Shown: positions 33,729 through 42,732, numbered from the stretch's first letter. The stretch: 64,000 nucleotides of DNA from Paenibacillus sp. RUD330 (GCF_002243345.2 NZ_CP022655.2:337001-401000), one strand, 5' to 3'. Numbers and translations: made by a program. Notes: generated from the letters alone by a model not told the origin.

Positions 33729-35447
33729 ATGGGAGACAACCGTAGGCCGGCGGCCGAATTCAAGGGATTTTCTTTCCAATACCGCGCCCAGAGCGAGCCT
33801 ACCTTGCACGATATCGATCTGGTTATCCATGAGGGCGAAAAGGTGCTCATCGTCGGTCCTTCCGGGTCCGGCAAAAGCACGCTCGCGCACTGCATCAACG
33901 GGCTTGTCCCCCATTTCCACTCCGGAGAAATGGAAGGGGAAGCTCTCATTGGCGGCGGGAACCTGGCCGAGCTGGATATTTTCGCGCTGTCGCGCAAGGT
34001 CGGCACGGTGCTGCAGGATCCCGACGGGCAGTTCGTCGGCATGACCGTGGCCGAGGACATCGCGTTCACTCTGGAGAACGACGGCTTGCCGCAAGCCGAG
34101 ATGAAGGCGAAAGTAACGGCTGCTGCCCGCAGCGTAGGCATGGAAGGTCATCTGGATGCGTCTCCGCAATCGCTGTCCGGCGGACAGAAGCAGCGCACCT
34201 CGATGGCCGGCGTTCTCGTCGGGGAAGCTGGCATCCTGCTGTTCGACGAGCCGCTGGCCAGCCTCGATCCCGAGGCGGGAAGACTCGCGGTGGAGATGAT
34301 CGACGACATCCACAGGCAGACGGGCTGCACCGTCATCATCGTCGAGCATCGCTTGGAGGAAGTTCTGCACCGGAGCGTGGACCGGATCATCGTCATGGGA
34401 GAAGGGCGTATTGTCGCGGATCTTAGCCCGGAGGAGCTGCTGAGCTCCTCGACGCTGCGTGGGCTGGGGCTTCGCGAGCCGCTTTACCTGACGGCGCTGA
34501 GATACGCTGGATGTCCCATCGGTCCGGAGCTGAAGCCGGCCAGCATCGAGACTGTCTCGCTGGAGAACGGAGCCGCGGATCGGCTGCAAGCCTGGCATGA
34601 GGCGGCGGAGACCGCGCAGCCTCTCTTGGCGCGGGAGCCGGTGCTGGAGCTGGAAGACATCTCGTATGCCTACGAAGCGGGCAAGGAGGTGCTGTCCGGC
34701 CTGTCGCTCTCGATCGGAGCGGGTGAGCTGGTCGGCATCGTCGGCCGCAACGGCGCAGGCAAGTCGACTCTTTCCAGGCTGATCTGCGGCTTCGGACGCC
34801 CGACTTCGGGACGGATTCTTTATCGGGGACGGGATATCGCGGGGGATACGATCAAGGAGCGCTCGGAGCGGATCGGCTATGTCATGCAAAACCCCAACCA
34901 TATGATCTCCAAGCATCTCATCTATGACGAAGTCGCGCTTGGCCTGCAGCTGCGAGGGGTCGGCGAAGAGGAGATCTCCGAGCGCGTGCTGGAGACTCTG
35001 AAGATCTGCGGCTTGCATCCCTTCCGCAGCTGGCCGATCTCGGCGCTAAGCTACGGGCAGAAGAAGCGGGTCACGATCGCGTCCATCCTCGTTCTGGATC
35101 CGGAGGTCATCATCCTCGACGAGCCCACGGCGGGACAGGATTTCCGCCATTACAACGAGATGATGGAATTCCTGCTGGAGCTGAACCGACGGGGCAAAAG
35201 CATCGTCGTCATCACGCATGACATGCATCTGCTGCTGGAATACGCGGAGCGGACGCTGGTCATCGGCGAGGGGCGGGTGCTCGCCGACGCCCTGCCGGCT
35301 GATGTGCTGACCGACGCCGCTCTCGTGGAGGAGGCGAGTCTCAGGGAGACTTCGCTCCAGCGTCTCGCATCCCGCGCCGGCATCGGGGAGCCGAGAGAAT
35401 TCGTGCGGCGCTTCATCGCCCGCGACAGGGAGGCGAGACGCTCATGA
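33729..35447 (+). CDS. ECF transporter double ATPase (fused EcfA1-EcfA2, YkoD-like)
   Basis: A 572-residue protein with two ABC ATPase domains. Domain 1 (about 10-235) has GPSGSGKST, LQDPDGQFVG, SLSGGQKQR and ILLFDEPLASLDP; domain 2 (about 305-540) has GRNGAGKST, VMQNPNHMIS, ALSYGQKKR and VIILDEPTAGQD. The Q-loop form QxPxxQ-like in domain 1 is typical of ECF ATPases. The signature of domain 2 is degenerate (SYGQ in place of SGGQ). It overlaps the T gene by four bases. Confidence 0.9.
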   Translation: MGDNRRPAAEFKGFSFQYRAQSEPTLHDIDLVIHEGEKVLIVGPSGSGKSTLAHCINGLVPHFHSGEMEGEALIGGGNLAELDIFALSRKVGTVLQDPDGQFVGMTVAEDIAFTLENDGLPQAEMKAKVTAAARSVGMEGHLDASPQSLSGGQKQRTSMAGVLVGEAGILLFDEPLASLDPEAGRLAVEMIDDIHRQTGCTVIIVEHRLEEVLHRSVDRIIVMGEGRIVADLSPEELLSSSTLRGLGLREPLYLTALRYAGCPIGPELKPASIETVSLENGAADRLQAWHEAAETAQPLLAREPVLELEDISYAYEAGKEVLSGLSLSIGAGELVGIVGRNGAGKSTLSRLICGFGRPTSGRILYRGRDIAGDTIKERSERIGYVMQNPNHMISKHLIYDEVALGLQLRGVGEEEISERVLETLKICGLHPFRSWPISALSYGQKKRVTIASILVLDPEVIILDEPTAGQDFRHYNEMMEFLLELNRRGKSIVVITHDMHLLLEYAERTLVIGEGRVLADALPADVLTDAALVEEASLRETSLQRLASRAGIGEPREFVRRFIARDREARRS

Positions 35448-36274
35448 AAGCCAGGATGATCGCTTACCGCCACCAGGATTCTCCGATCCACCGTCTTGGC
35501 GGCGCCGCCAAGCTGGCGTTTTTCGCCCTCTGGTCGGTGACGGCGATGATGACGTACGACACGAGGGCGCTGGCGTTCATGCTTCTTCTAGCGGTCGCCG
35601 CCTTTGCCGTGTCCAGGGTCAAATTCGCCGACTACGGCTTCGTGCTCTATTTAATTCTGTTTTTCTTCCTGCTGAACCATATCGCCATCTTCCTGTTCTC
35701 TCCGCTGGAGGGCGTCAAGATCTACGGCATCCGGCACGATCTGCTGCATCTGGCGGGACGGTACTGGGTCACGAAGGAGCAGCTGTTCTATCAGTTCAAT
35801 ATCGCCCTCAAATATATGACTGTGATTCCGATGGCGCTGCTGTTCATCCTGACGACCCATCCCGGCGAGTTCGCCTCCAGCCTGAACCGGATCGGCATCA
35901 GCTACCGCATCGCCTACTCGGTCAGCATCGCCCTGCGCTACATTCCGGACATCCAGCGGGACTTCCAGAACATCTCGCACTCGGCGCAGGCTCGCGGCAT
36001 CGATATTTCCCGCAAGGAGAAGCTGCTCAAGAGGCTGAAGAACGTCGTCGGCATCCTCATGCCGCTGATTCTTACAAGCGTGCAGCGGATCGAGACGGTG
36101 AGCGCCGCGATGGAGCTGAGGGGCTTCGGGCGTGGGCGCAGCCGCACCTGGTACAATGCCCGGCCCTTCCGGGCGGGCGATTACGCGGCTGTGGCGCTTG
36201 CCGTCGCCATCGCTGCCGCGGCGGCTTGGCTCACCTTCCGCGACGGCTCGCGGTTCTACAATCCGTTTCACTAA
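35444..36274 (+). CDS. ecfT: ECF transporter T component (EcfT)
   Basis: A 276-residue membrane protein of the CbiQ/EcfT family. Both coupling motifs are visible: SAQARGID and SAAMELRGFG (the two Ala-Arg-Gly-type helices that dock in the ATPases, the second with LRG). Five to six hydrophobic segments. The ATGA overlap with the ATPase gene and a terminator just after it show that the three-gene unit ends here. Confidence 0.88.
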   Translation: MKARMIAYRHQDSPIHRLGGAAKLAFFALWSVTAMMTYDTRALAFMLLLAVAAFAVSRVKFADYGFVLYLILFFFLLNHIAIFLFSPLEGVKIYGIRHDLLHLAGRYWVTKEQLFYQFNIALKYMTVIPMALLFILTTHPGEFASSLNRIGISYRIAYSVSIALRYIPDIQRDFQNISHSAQARGIDISRKEKLLKRLKNVVGILMPLILTSVQRIETVSAAMELRGFGRGRSRTWYNARPFRAGDYAAVALAVAIAAAAAWLTFRDGSRFYNPFH

Positions 36275-36278
36275 CAGG

Positions 36279-36305
36279 AACCCCGGCCCCGGAGGCCGGG
36301 GTTTT
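36279..36305 (+). terminator. Terminator of the ECF operon
   Basis: AACCCCGGCC, loop CCGGA, GGCCGGGG, TTTT. It starts five bases past the EcfT stop. Confidence 0.9.
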
Positions 36306-36332
36306 GGCGTTTGCCGTTGAGCGCTTCCTTTT

Positions 36333-36435
36333 GCAAGGTGGGCAGAAGACCCTGCGGTCCGAGATTTGGCAAGGTGGGCAGAAGACCCTGCGGTCCGAGC
36401 TTTTGCAAGGTGGACAGAAGACTCTGCGGTCCGAG
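36333..36435 (+). repeat. 36-bp tandem repeat, three copies
   Basis: The 31-base core GCAAGGTGGGCAGAAGACCC plus TGCGGTCCGAG starts at 36333, 36369 and 36405, an exact 36-base period with a variable 5-base link. The third copy differs at two bases. A frame on either strand stays open because 36 is a multiple of three, but no start or ribosome binding site supports a protein. Confidence 0.9.
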
Positions 36436-36543
36436 AAGAGAGGAGGCGAGGTTGAGGGGCGAGGCGCGGGATGGGATGGTATACTGGAACGGATTGTTCA
36501 TTCGGCCCGCGTTCACTTGGGCCTTTCGGGGAAGGTGTTCGGC

Positions 36544-36870
36544 ATGAAGGGGTACTTGTTTCTGGCTGCGGCCATCGTCAGCGAAATCTTCGGGACGTCC
36601 ATGCTCAAGGCATCCAGCGGCTTCAGCAGGCTGTGGCCGAGCCTGGGCACGGTAGCCGGATTCGGCATCGCGTTCTACTGCTTGTCGCTCGCTCTTCAGC
36701 ATATTCCGCTCGGAATCGCGTATGCGATCTGGTCCGGTGTCGGGACCGTCATCACGGCTGCCATCGGCATCATCGTGTTCAAGGAAACGGCGAGCATGAC
36801 GACCGCGATCGGCATCGCGCTCATCGTCGCCGGCGTTGTCGTGCTGAATTTGAAGGGCGCTGCGCACTAA
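36544..36870 (+). CDS. SMR family efflux protein (EmrE/EbrB-like)
   Basis: A 108-residue four-helix small multidrug resistance protein. The essential membrane Glu is in the first helix (AAAIVSEIFGTSMLKAS), then AYAIWSGVGTVITA and IIVFKET complete the family signature. It exports lipophilic cations or, in some subtypes, guanidinium; the W-S-G-V-G form fits the Emr/Ebr branch. EbrAB-type pumps work as pairs, but only one gene is present. The start is the ATG nine bases after GGAAGG. It lies in a repeat-rich neighbourhood with repeats on both sides. Confidence 0.9.
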   Translation: MKGYLFLAAAIVSEIFGTSMLKASSGFSRLWPSLGTVAGFGIAFYCLSLALQHIPLGIAYAIWSGVGTVITAAIGIIVFKETASMTTAIGIALIVAGVVVLNLKGAAH

Positions 36871-36934
36871 AGGTCATTGGCGAAGCCGAGGTGACGGACA
36901 GGGAATCCATAGATTCCGCAGAATTGGCAAAGGG

Positions 36935-37262
36935 CGATGGCTGCGCAATTGCGCGCATAGGGTTTGAAAGGGCGCAGGCACTGCAATTTGAAAGGACGAA
37001 GGCTCCTCCATTGCACGCATAGGGTTTGAAAGGGCGAAGGCTTCGCAATCGGACCCATAGGATCTGAAAGGACGAAGGCTTCGCAATCGGACCCATAGGA
37101 TCTGGAAGGGCGAAGGCTTCGCAATCGGACCCATAGGATCTGAAAGGGCGAAGGCTTTGCAATCGGACCCATAGGATCTGAAAGGACGAAGGCTTCGCAA
37201 TCGGACCCATAGGATCTGAAAGGACGAAGGCTTCGCAATCGGAGGGTTAAGGGTTTAGTGTC
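36935..37262 (+). repeat. 38-bp tandem array, six good and three degenerate copies
   Basis: Six near-identical units start at 37035, 37073, 37111, 37149, 37187 and 37225, exactly 38 bases apart. Each has CGAAGGCTTCGCAATCGGAC followed by CCATAGGATCTGAAAGG and one or two variable bases. Three more diverged units start at about 36935, 36973 and 36997. Each good unit contains the hairpin GCGAAG-G-CTTCGC (or CGAAG/CTTCG). There are no spacers, so it is not CRISPR. 38 is not a multiple of three; open frames through it are artefacts. Confidence 0.92.
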
Positions 37263-37310
37263 AGCCATAAAATGTAACGGACCTGGGTCGAGTCGGACAT
37301 GAAATCGTAT

Positions 37311-37488
37311 CGGACATAGGATCCGCTATTTTTGGGAAAACCGCCCATTCATGCACTTATCGGACATAGGATCCGTTATTTGAGGTTAAAAGCCTATTTT
37401 CAGGGGCCATTCCTCCAAATAGGGGATCCTATGTCCGTTAAATTTTTTTGAATGGGTAAATTTGTGCAAATAGCGGATCGTATGTCCG
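37311..37488. repeat. Cluster of four 21-bp repeats in inverted pairs
   Basis: CGGACATAGGATCCGYTATTT occurs at 37311-37331 and 37361-37381 on plus, and as near reverse complements at 37417-37437 and 37468-37488. Spacing within pairs is 50 and 51 bases, so the 180-base block is a large imperfect inverted repeat that could fold as two nested hairpins. It resembles a small non-coding dispersed element; no transposase is present. Confidence 0.85.
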
Positions 37489-37610
37489 TTAACTGACAGG
37501 AAGGCTTCTAGACTGTCTTCATCCGGCGTTTTTTGGTTACCAATCCCTCTTACTACTGCGATAACACCCGCAGTCAATAGGTCCATAAACAAACCTCAAG
37601 TAATTAACAA

Positions 37611-37657
37611 GCCCCGCAAGCCCCGCAAGCCCCGCAACGCCCCGCAACGCCCCGCAA
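37611..37657 (+). repeat. 9-10 bp GC-rich tandem repeat
   Basis: Five copies of (C)GCCCCGCAA in a row. Between here and the next gene (37658-37975) no gene is supported; a 69-codon minus-strand frame at 37666-37875 has no recognisable family. Confidence 0.8.
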
Positions 37658-37975
37658 GCATCCAACTAACCATAATGCGGCCGCACCCACAGCCAAAACA
37701 TCTGCCATAGAGGTGAGGCATCCATGAAATAACCGATAACAGCCTCGGCAAAGGGCCTATACACCGAATAGCACAGGAGGCACAGGAGGCAGCATCGAGC
37801 TATGTCCTCGTGAAAATGAACCTCCGTTATCCAGAGGAGTCTTTCTTTTCCCTGAATCTCCCTTTCCCGCAACAATTGCTTGAACGGTGGTTATTATATT
37901 TAGTATTCGTTATATCCCGTGCTTGCGCGCTGGGTTATCGTTAAGCATGCCGAAGGGCAGCAAGGGGGAAGCAGC

Positions 37976-39298
37976 ATGAAATACGGGCCAAAAGCGGCCA
38001 GAACAGGCCGCCTGGCGGCAATGGCGCTGCTCGCGGCAATGGCGCTGCTCGCCGGCTGCGCGGGACCAGGGTCCGGCGGAGAAGGCGGAGCAGGGCCGGA
38101 CAAGCCGTTTCAAGGCCAAACCCTCGTGTTCGCGGCGGCAAACCATCCTTGGGCCGATGTCATCAAGCCGCTCCTGCCTGAATTCGAGGCGGAGACGGGC
38201 ATGAACGTCATCGTCCAAAGTTATTTTGAAGATCAGCTTACCCAGAAGCTTATATTGCAGCTGACGAGCGGCACGGGCACGCCGGATGTGTTCATGTACC
38301 GGCCGCTGCAGGAAGGGCGGATGTTCGACCGCAACGGCTGGCTGGAGCATCTGGACGGCTATGTGAAGCAGGACGCGGCTTACGACTGGAGCGATTTCTC
38401 GCCCCAGGCTGTCCGCTCCGCTACGGTGGACGGACAGCTGGCGGGCATTCCGGTCGTTACGGAGCAGGGCGTGCTGTATTACCGCAAGGATCTGCTGCGG
38501 CAGGCCGGAATTCCGGTTCCGAAGACGCTTCAAGAGCTGGCCGAGGCGGCGCGGAAGCTCCATGATCCGGCCAGCGGCATTTATGGCTTCGTCTCCCGAG
38601 GCCAGCGCTCGCCGCTCGTGACGCAGGTATCGTCGTTTCTTTATTCCGAAGGCGGGGACTTCACCTCAGGCGGCAAGGCCGCCATCAATACGCCCGAGGC
38701 GATCCGGGCGTTCAAGCTGTACGGAGGGCTGCTCCGGGATTACGGACCTCCGGATGTCATCAACATGTCCTGGCCGCAGGCGATCGCGTTTTTCGCGGAA
38801 GGCAAAGCGGCCTTTTACACGGATGCGACATCCATCTACCACAGCGTCACGGACCCCGGACGCTCCAAGGTGGCGGACAAGGTCGGCTTCGCGCCGTTCC
38901 CCGCGGGCTCGGGAGGCTCCCGGACCTACAGCATCACCTCCTGGGGCATGGCGATGAATCCCCGGACGGCCGACAAGGACGCGGCGTGGGCGTTCATCCG
39001 CTGGGCGACCAGCAAGGAGAACGTCCTGGCCGCTCAGGCGCTGGGCAATACCGGCGCCCGCAAGTCCGTATGGAGCCTGCCGGAAGGCACGGCGGCGTTC
39101 CCGCCGGAGCTGGCGGCTGTGATCCGCGGCTACGGAGATACCGGCATCGACCACGACCGTCCGGTGGCGGTCCATGTGGCCGAAGCGCGGGAAGCGGTAG
39201 GGGAAATCGTGCAGCGGGTGATGACGGGCTACCCGGACATCAAGCAGAAGGCGGATGAGCAGAATGCGGTTCTTCAATCGATTCTGGATCGCGAATAG
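37976..39298 (+). CDS. Family 1 extracellular solute-binding lipoprotein
   Basis: A 440-residue sugar-type (family 1) solute-binding protein. The signal peptide ends with the lipobox LLAGC. The mature sequence has LTSGTGTPDVFMYRPLQEGR-like ligand lobe (TSGTGTPDVFMY), GIPVVTEQGVLYYRKDLL and FAEGKAAFYTDATS, all typical. ATG at 37976 follows AAGGGGGAAGC. No ABC permease genes are present; instead a histidine kinase gene overlaps its 3' end by 44 bases. This suggests it presents a ligand to the kinase rather than, or as well as, feeding a transporter elsewhere. Confidence 0.85.
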   Translation: MKYGPKAARTGRLAAMALLAAMALLAGCAGPGSGGEGGAGPDKPFQGQTLVFAAANHPWADVIKPLLPEFEAETGMNVIVQSYFEDQLTQKLILQLTSGTGTPDVFMYRPLQEGRMFDRNGWLEHLDGYVKQDAAYDWSDFSPQAVRSATVDGQLAGIPVVTEQGVLYYRKDLLRQAGIPVPKTLQELAEAARKLHDPASGIYGFVSRGQRSPLVTQVSSFLYSEGGDFTSGGKAAINTPEAIRAFKLYGGLLRDYGPPDVINMSWPQAIAFFAEGKAAFYTDATSIYHSVTDPGRSKVADKVGFAPFPAGSGGSRTYSITSWGMAMNPRTADKDAAWAFIRWATSKENVLAAQALGNTGARKSVWSLPEGTAAFPPELAAVIRGYGDTGIDHDRPVAVHVAEAREAVGEIVQRVMTGYPDIKQKADEQNAVLQSILDRE

Positions 39299-41090
39299 CC
39301 TCGGGACCGGTCGGCGCAGGGTGTCCCTGTTCACCAAGGTGGTCGCCGTCCTGGCGCTGCTGCTGATTCCGGTCCTGCTGCTGTACAGCTATTCCAACCG
39401 TCAGGCGGAAAAGATCGTGGAAGAGCAGCTGCGCTCCTCCAACCTCAGCGAGCTCGGCTTCTTCGCGAACCGGATGGACAGCGTCATGGAGAGCCTGTCG
39501 CTGTTCCCGGTCATCCTCAGCTACGACCCCCATATCCGCGACTACGTCGCCGGAGAAGGGGAGGCGCAGACCAACCCGCTGAAGGCGCAGTCGCGGATCC
39601 GGGAGAAGCTGAGCCTGCAGAGCGCTTCCGGCAGCTGGACGAACGACCTGTCGATCGCTCTGCCGCGGCAGAGCTCGGTGCTGAGCTCGAACATCTACGT
39701 CAACGGAGCGGCCGTCTGGGGCTGGGACAAGCCCATCCGCAAGGAATGGACGTACGAGGAGGATCTGTCGCGGGGCAACCCGGCGGGAACGTTCCTCCGC
39801 GAGACGGCCGAGCCTGCGGACGCCAGACTAGCAGGCGAGGCGGACGCGGTGTTCCAGGTGCGCTTCCCGGCGGAGGCGCTGCGGGATCTGCTGGATCTGT
39901 ACCGCAAGGACAAGCGCAGCGATCCCTTCCTGTACCGTCCCGGTCAGGAGCTCATTATGGGCAGCAGCTCGGACCGCGCCATGGCGGAGGCCATCCGGGA
40001 CGGAGTGCTGAGCCGGACGGAGGCGCCCAGAGGCCAGCAGACGATCGAGACCGGCGGCCAGTCCTATCTGGTCAGCTATGTGAAGTCCGCTCAGCTCGGC
40101 TGGTATTTGGCCGATTACGTCCCGGTCCAGCGGATCCTCAGTCCCATCACATCCGTCCGCAACTGGTTCTACGGCTCGATCGCCGCGCTTGTACTGATCG
40201 GATTCGTCTCGGCGCTGCTGCTCTACCGCAACGTGCAGATTCCGCTGCAGAAGATGATCCGCGGCGTGCGCCGCATGAGCAGCGGGGACTTCTCCTCGAG
40301 GATCGATTACAAGGCGGGGAGCGAGTTCGACGATCTGATCGGGCATTACAACGAGATGGCGGGCAAAATCCAGGTGCTGGTCGAGGACGTATACACGGAG
40401 CGGCTGCGCTCCCGCGAGGCGACGCTCAAGCAGCTGCAGTCGCAGATCAATCCGCATTTCCTCTACAACTCGCTGTTCTTCATCGCCAACTCGGCGATGA
40501 TGGAGGACCGGGATGCGGTCATCGCGATGGCGGAAAACCTCGCCGACTACTACCGCTACTCGACCCGTCTGGAAAACCAGCTCGTTCCCGTGCGGGAGGA
40601 GCTGGAGCTGGTGCGCAGCTACCTGACGATCCACAACCTGAGGATGGACCGGCTTCAATACGAGATCGACGTGCCGGAAGAGCTGCAGGAGGTCCTCATT
40701 CCGAGGCTGCTGCTGCAGCCGCTCGTGGAGAACTCCATCGTGCACGGCATCGAGCCGCGCCTCGAGGGAGGCTGCATCGTCATCGAAGGCCGGCAGGAAG
40801 GCGGCTGGTGCAGCCTCGTCGTGAAGGACAACGGCGCCGGCTTGGACGCCGCGGGGCTGGACCGGCTGCGCAGGCAGCTCAGCGAGCCGATGTCGGACGA
40901 GATCGGCTGCGGCACCTGGAACGTGCATCAGCGGCTGCGGTACCAGTTCGGCGGCCGTTCCGGGCTGCTGCTGGATGCCGGGCAGGACGGGGGCTTCCGC
41001 GCGGAGCTGAGATGGCGCTGCGGCAACGGTAGCGGCGGCCCAACCGAGGAAGAAGGAGGCGGAGAAGATGGGGCAGCTGCTCATCGTTGA
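39255..41090 (+). CDS. YesM-like sensor histidine kinase
   Basis: A 611-residue membrane kinase. Two membrane segments (about residues 25-45 and 295-317) enclose an extracellular sensor domain of some 250 residues. A HAMP domain follows (MSSGDFSSRIDYKAGSEFDDL), then the HisKA_7TM-type His_kinase domain with phospho-acceptor H401 in QINPHFLYNSL, and a HATPase_c domain (LVENSIVHGIEP N box, VKDNGAGL G1 box). The usual G2 box GxGLxN is replaced by CGTWNVHQRL, which may alter ATP binding. Start could be 39255 or 39264. It overlaps the solute-binding gene upstream and the regulator gene downstream. Confidence 0.88.
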   Translation: MSRMRFFNRFWIANSLGTGRRRVSLFTKVVAVLALLLIPVLLLYSYSNRQAEKIVEEQLRSSNLSELGFFANRMDSVMESLSLFPVILSYDPHIRDYVAGEGEAQTNPLKAQSRIREKLSLQSASGSWTNDLSIALPRQSSVLSSNIYVNGAAVWGWDKPIRKEWTYEEDLSRGNPAGTFLRETAEPADARLAGEADAVFQVRFPAEALRDLLDLYRKDKRSDPFLYRPGQELIMGSSSDRAMAEAIRDGVLSRTEAPRGQQTIETGGQSYLVSYVKSAQLGWYLADYVPVQRILSPITSVRNWFYGSIAALVLIGFVSALLLYRNVQIPLQKMIRGVRRMSSGDFSSRIDYKAGSEFDDLIGHYNEMAGKIQVLVEDVYTERLRSREATLKQLQSQINPHFLYNSLFFIANSAMMEDRDAVIAMAENLADYYRYSTRLENQLVPVREELELVRSYLTIHNLRMDRLQYEIDVPEELQEVLIPRLLLQPLVENSIVHGIEPRLEGGCIVIEGRQEGGWCSLVVKDNGAGLDAAGLDRLRRQLSEPMSDEIGCGTWNVHQRLRYQFGGRSGLLLDAGQDGGFRAELRWRCGNGSGGPTEEEGGGEDGAAAHR

Positions 41091-42711
41091 TGACGAGGCC
41101 CATGTGGTCGACCGGCTGGCGGCGACCGTCGATTGGCAGGACATCGGTGTCGAGCAGGTATTCAAGGCTTACTCCGGCGTGGAGGCTCTGGAGCTGCTGC
41201 GGCAGTTCTCGATCGACATCGTCGTATCCGATATCCGGATGCCGGGCATGTCGGGGCTGGAGCTGATCGCGGAGATCCGCAGCAGCTGGCCGAAGACGAA
41301 ATGCATCCTGCTGTCGGGCTACTCCGACTTCAACTATGCCAAGGAAGCGATCCGCCATCAGGCGGAGGCGTATCTGCTCAAGCCGGTGAAGGAGGAAGAG
41401 CTGACCGCCGCCGTCCGCTCGGCCATCGGCAAGCTCGAGGAGGAATGGGAGGAGGTCATCTCCCAGCAGCGGCTGAGCTACGCGCTGAAGGAAAATCTGC
41501 CGCTCATGCGGGCTTCCCTGCTGCTCGATCTGCTGCAGGGACGGATTCCCGAAGAGGCCGCTCTGCGGGAGAAGATGGAGCTGCTGGACCTCTCCGGCGG
41601 AGAGTGGAGCCGCTGCTCGCTCATGGTCGTGCGGCTCGACGAGCTGTTCCTCCAGTACGGACCGCCAAATCCGGAATGGAAGGAATACGCGATCGGCAAC
41701 ATGGCCGGAGAGCTGTTCGGCACGCGCTACGCAATCTGGCCGGCCAAGGATGCCTACGGATACTATGTGTACGCCATGGCTCCGCGCCTGGATTCGCCTC
41801 ATGGCCATGATGCCGCCTGGTTCGAGCGCACGGCTGCGGATCTGCAGACGGCGGTCTCCTCGTACCTGAAGGCGAAAATTTCCGTCATGGTCTGCCAGGA
41901 AGGAAGGTTCCCGGAGGAGATTCCCGGCCTGTACGGCCGGCTCGTGGATTCCTTCCGAGGCCGGATCGGCGACGAGCGGGAGCTGTTCATGAGGCTCGAG
42001 GATACCGGTCTCGATGCCGGCATCAAGCCGCTGGAGAGCCTCTATGAGCCGCCTGCGCTGATCCGCTTGTTCGACGCGGGCAAATGGGGCGAGATGGAGA
42101 ACAAGCTGCGGCGGGTGTTCGCCGAGCTGGAATCCGATGGGGCCGGCTCGCAGGAGCTGCTGCTCGAGGTTTATTTCACGCTGGCCGGTGCCTATGCCTA
42201 TATCGCCCACAAGAACGGCCGCCAGCTGTCGGATCTGCTCGGCGGCGATTACGCGGCGATGACCGAGGCGCCTCCGTTCCGCTCGGTGAACCAGCTGAAG
42301 GAATGGTCGCTGCGGACGCTGCGGCGCATCCGCGAGGACATGCAGAAGGAGACGAAGGATTCGCGGGCGGATCTGATCCGCGCGATCCAGAGGTACGTCG
42401 AGGAGCAGATTACCGGCGACCTGTCGCTGCAGGCGGTGGCGGACCGGGTCCATCTCCACCCGGTCTATCTCTCCAAGCTGTACAAGCTGGAGACGGGGGA
42501 GAACCTGAGCGATTACATGCAGGCGGCCCGCATGGGCAAGGCCGAGGAGCTGCTGAAGGGCGGCTCCGCCAAAATCTATGAGATCGCGGCCAGCCTCGGC
42601 TACCAGAGGCCGCATTCCTTCAATTTCGCGTTCAAGAAGCAGTTCGGCATGACGCCGCAGGAATACCGGGACCTGTATGCGGATGTTCAACCCGGCAACC
42701 CGACCAAATGA
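41068..42711 (+). CDS. YesN-like response regulator, AraC-type output
   Basis: A 547-residue regulator. Receiver domain 1-120 has acidic pocket D8/D9, phospho-acceptor D55 (VVSDIRMPG) and LLKPVKEEE (switch Lys). A long middle region of unknown fold links to a C-terminal AraC/XylS DNA-binding domain with two helix-turn-helix units (LSLQAVADRVHLHPVYLSKLY and IYEIAASLGYQRPHSFNFAFK, each cited in part). It overlaps the kinase gene by 23 bases. GntP follows 21 bases later, so the regulator is co-transcribed with a probable target. Confidence 0.9.
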   Translation: MGQLLIVDDEAHVVDRLAATVDWQDIGVEQVFKAYSGVEALELLRQFSIDIVVSDIRMPGMSGLELIAEIRSSWPKTKCILLSGYSDFNYAKEAIRHQAEAYLLKPVKEEELTAAVRSAIGKLEEEWEEVISQQRLSYALKENLPLMRASLLLDLLQGRIPEEAALREKMELLDLSGGEWSRCSLMVVRLDELFLQYGPPNPEWKEYAIGNMAGELFGTRYAIWPAKDAYGYYVYAMAPRLDSPHGHDAAWFERTAADLQTAVSSYLKAKISVMVCQEGRFPEEIPGLYGRLVDSFRGRIGDERELFMRLEDTGLDAGIKPLESLYEPPALIRLFDAGKWGEMENKLRRVFAELESDGAGSQELLLEVYFTLAGAYAYIAHKNGRQLSDLLGGDYAAMTEAPPFRSVNQLKEWSLRTLRRIREDMQKETKDSRADLIRAIQRYVEEQITGDLSLQAVADRVHLHPVYLSKLYKLETGENLSDYMQAARMGKAEELLKGGSAKIYEIAASLGYQRPHSFNFAFKKQFGMTPQEYRDLYADVQPGNPTK

Positions 42712-42732
42712 CAATCAAGAGGTGATTGTATT

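Noticed and set aside
36935-37262. CRISPR array
   Set aside because: Units abut with an exact 38-base period and no unique spacers; no cas genes are present.
36821-37268. Minus-strand proteins through the 38-bp repeats
   Set aside because: Three frames all stay open because of the repeat; 38 is not divisible by three, and there is no start signal.
37386-37592. A minus-strand gene in the inverted-repeat cluster
   Set aside because: Its sequence is largely translation of two repeat copies; no independent evidence of coding.
37666-37875. A 69-codon minus-strand gene
   Set aside because: No recognisable family, weak start and located in repeat-rich DNA; kept only as a note.
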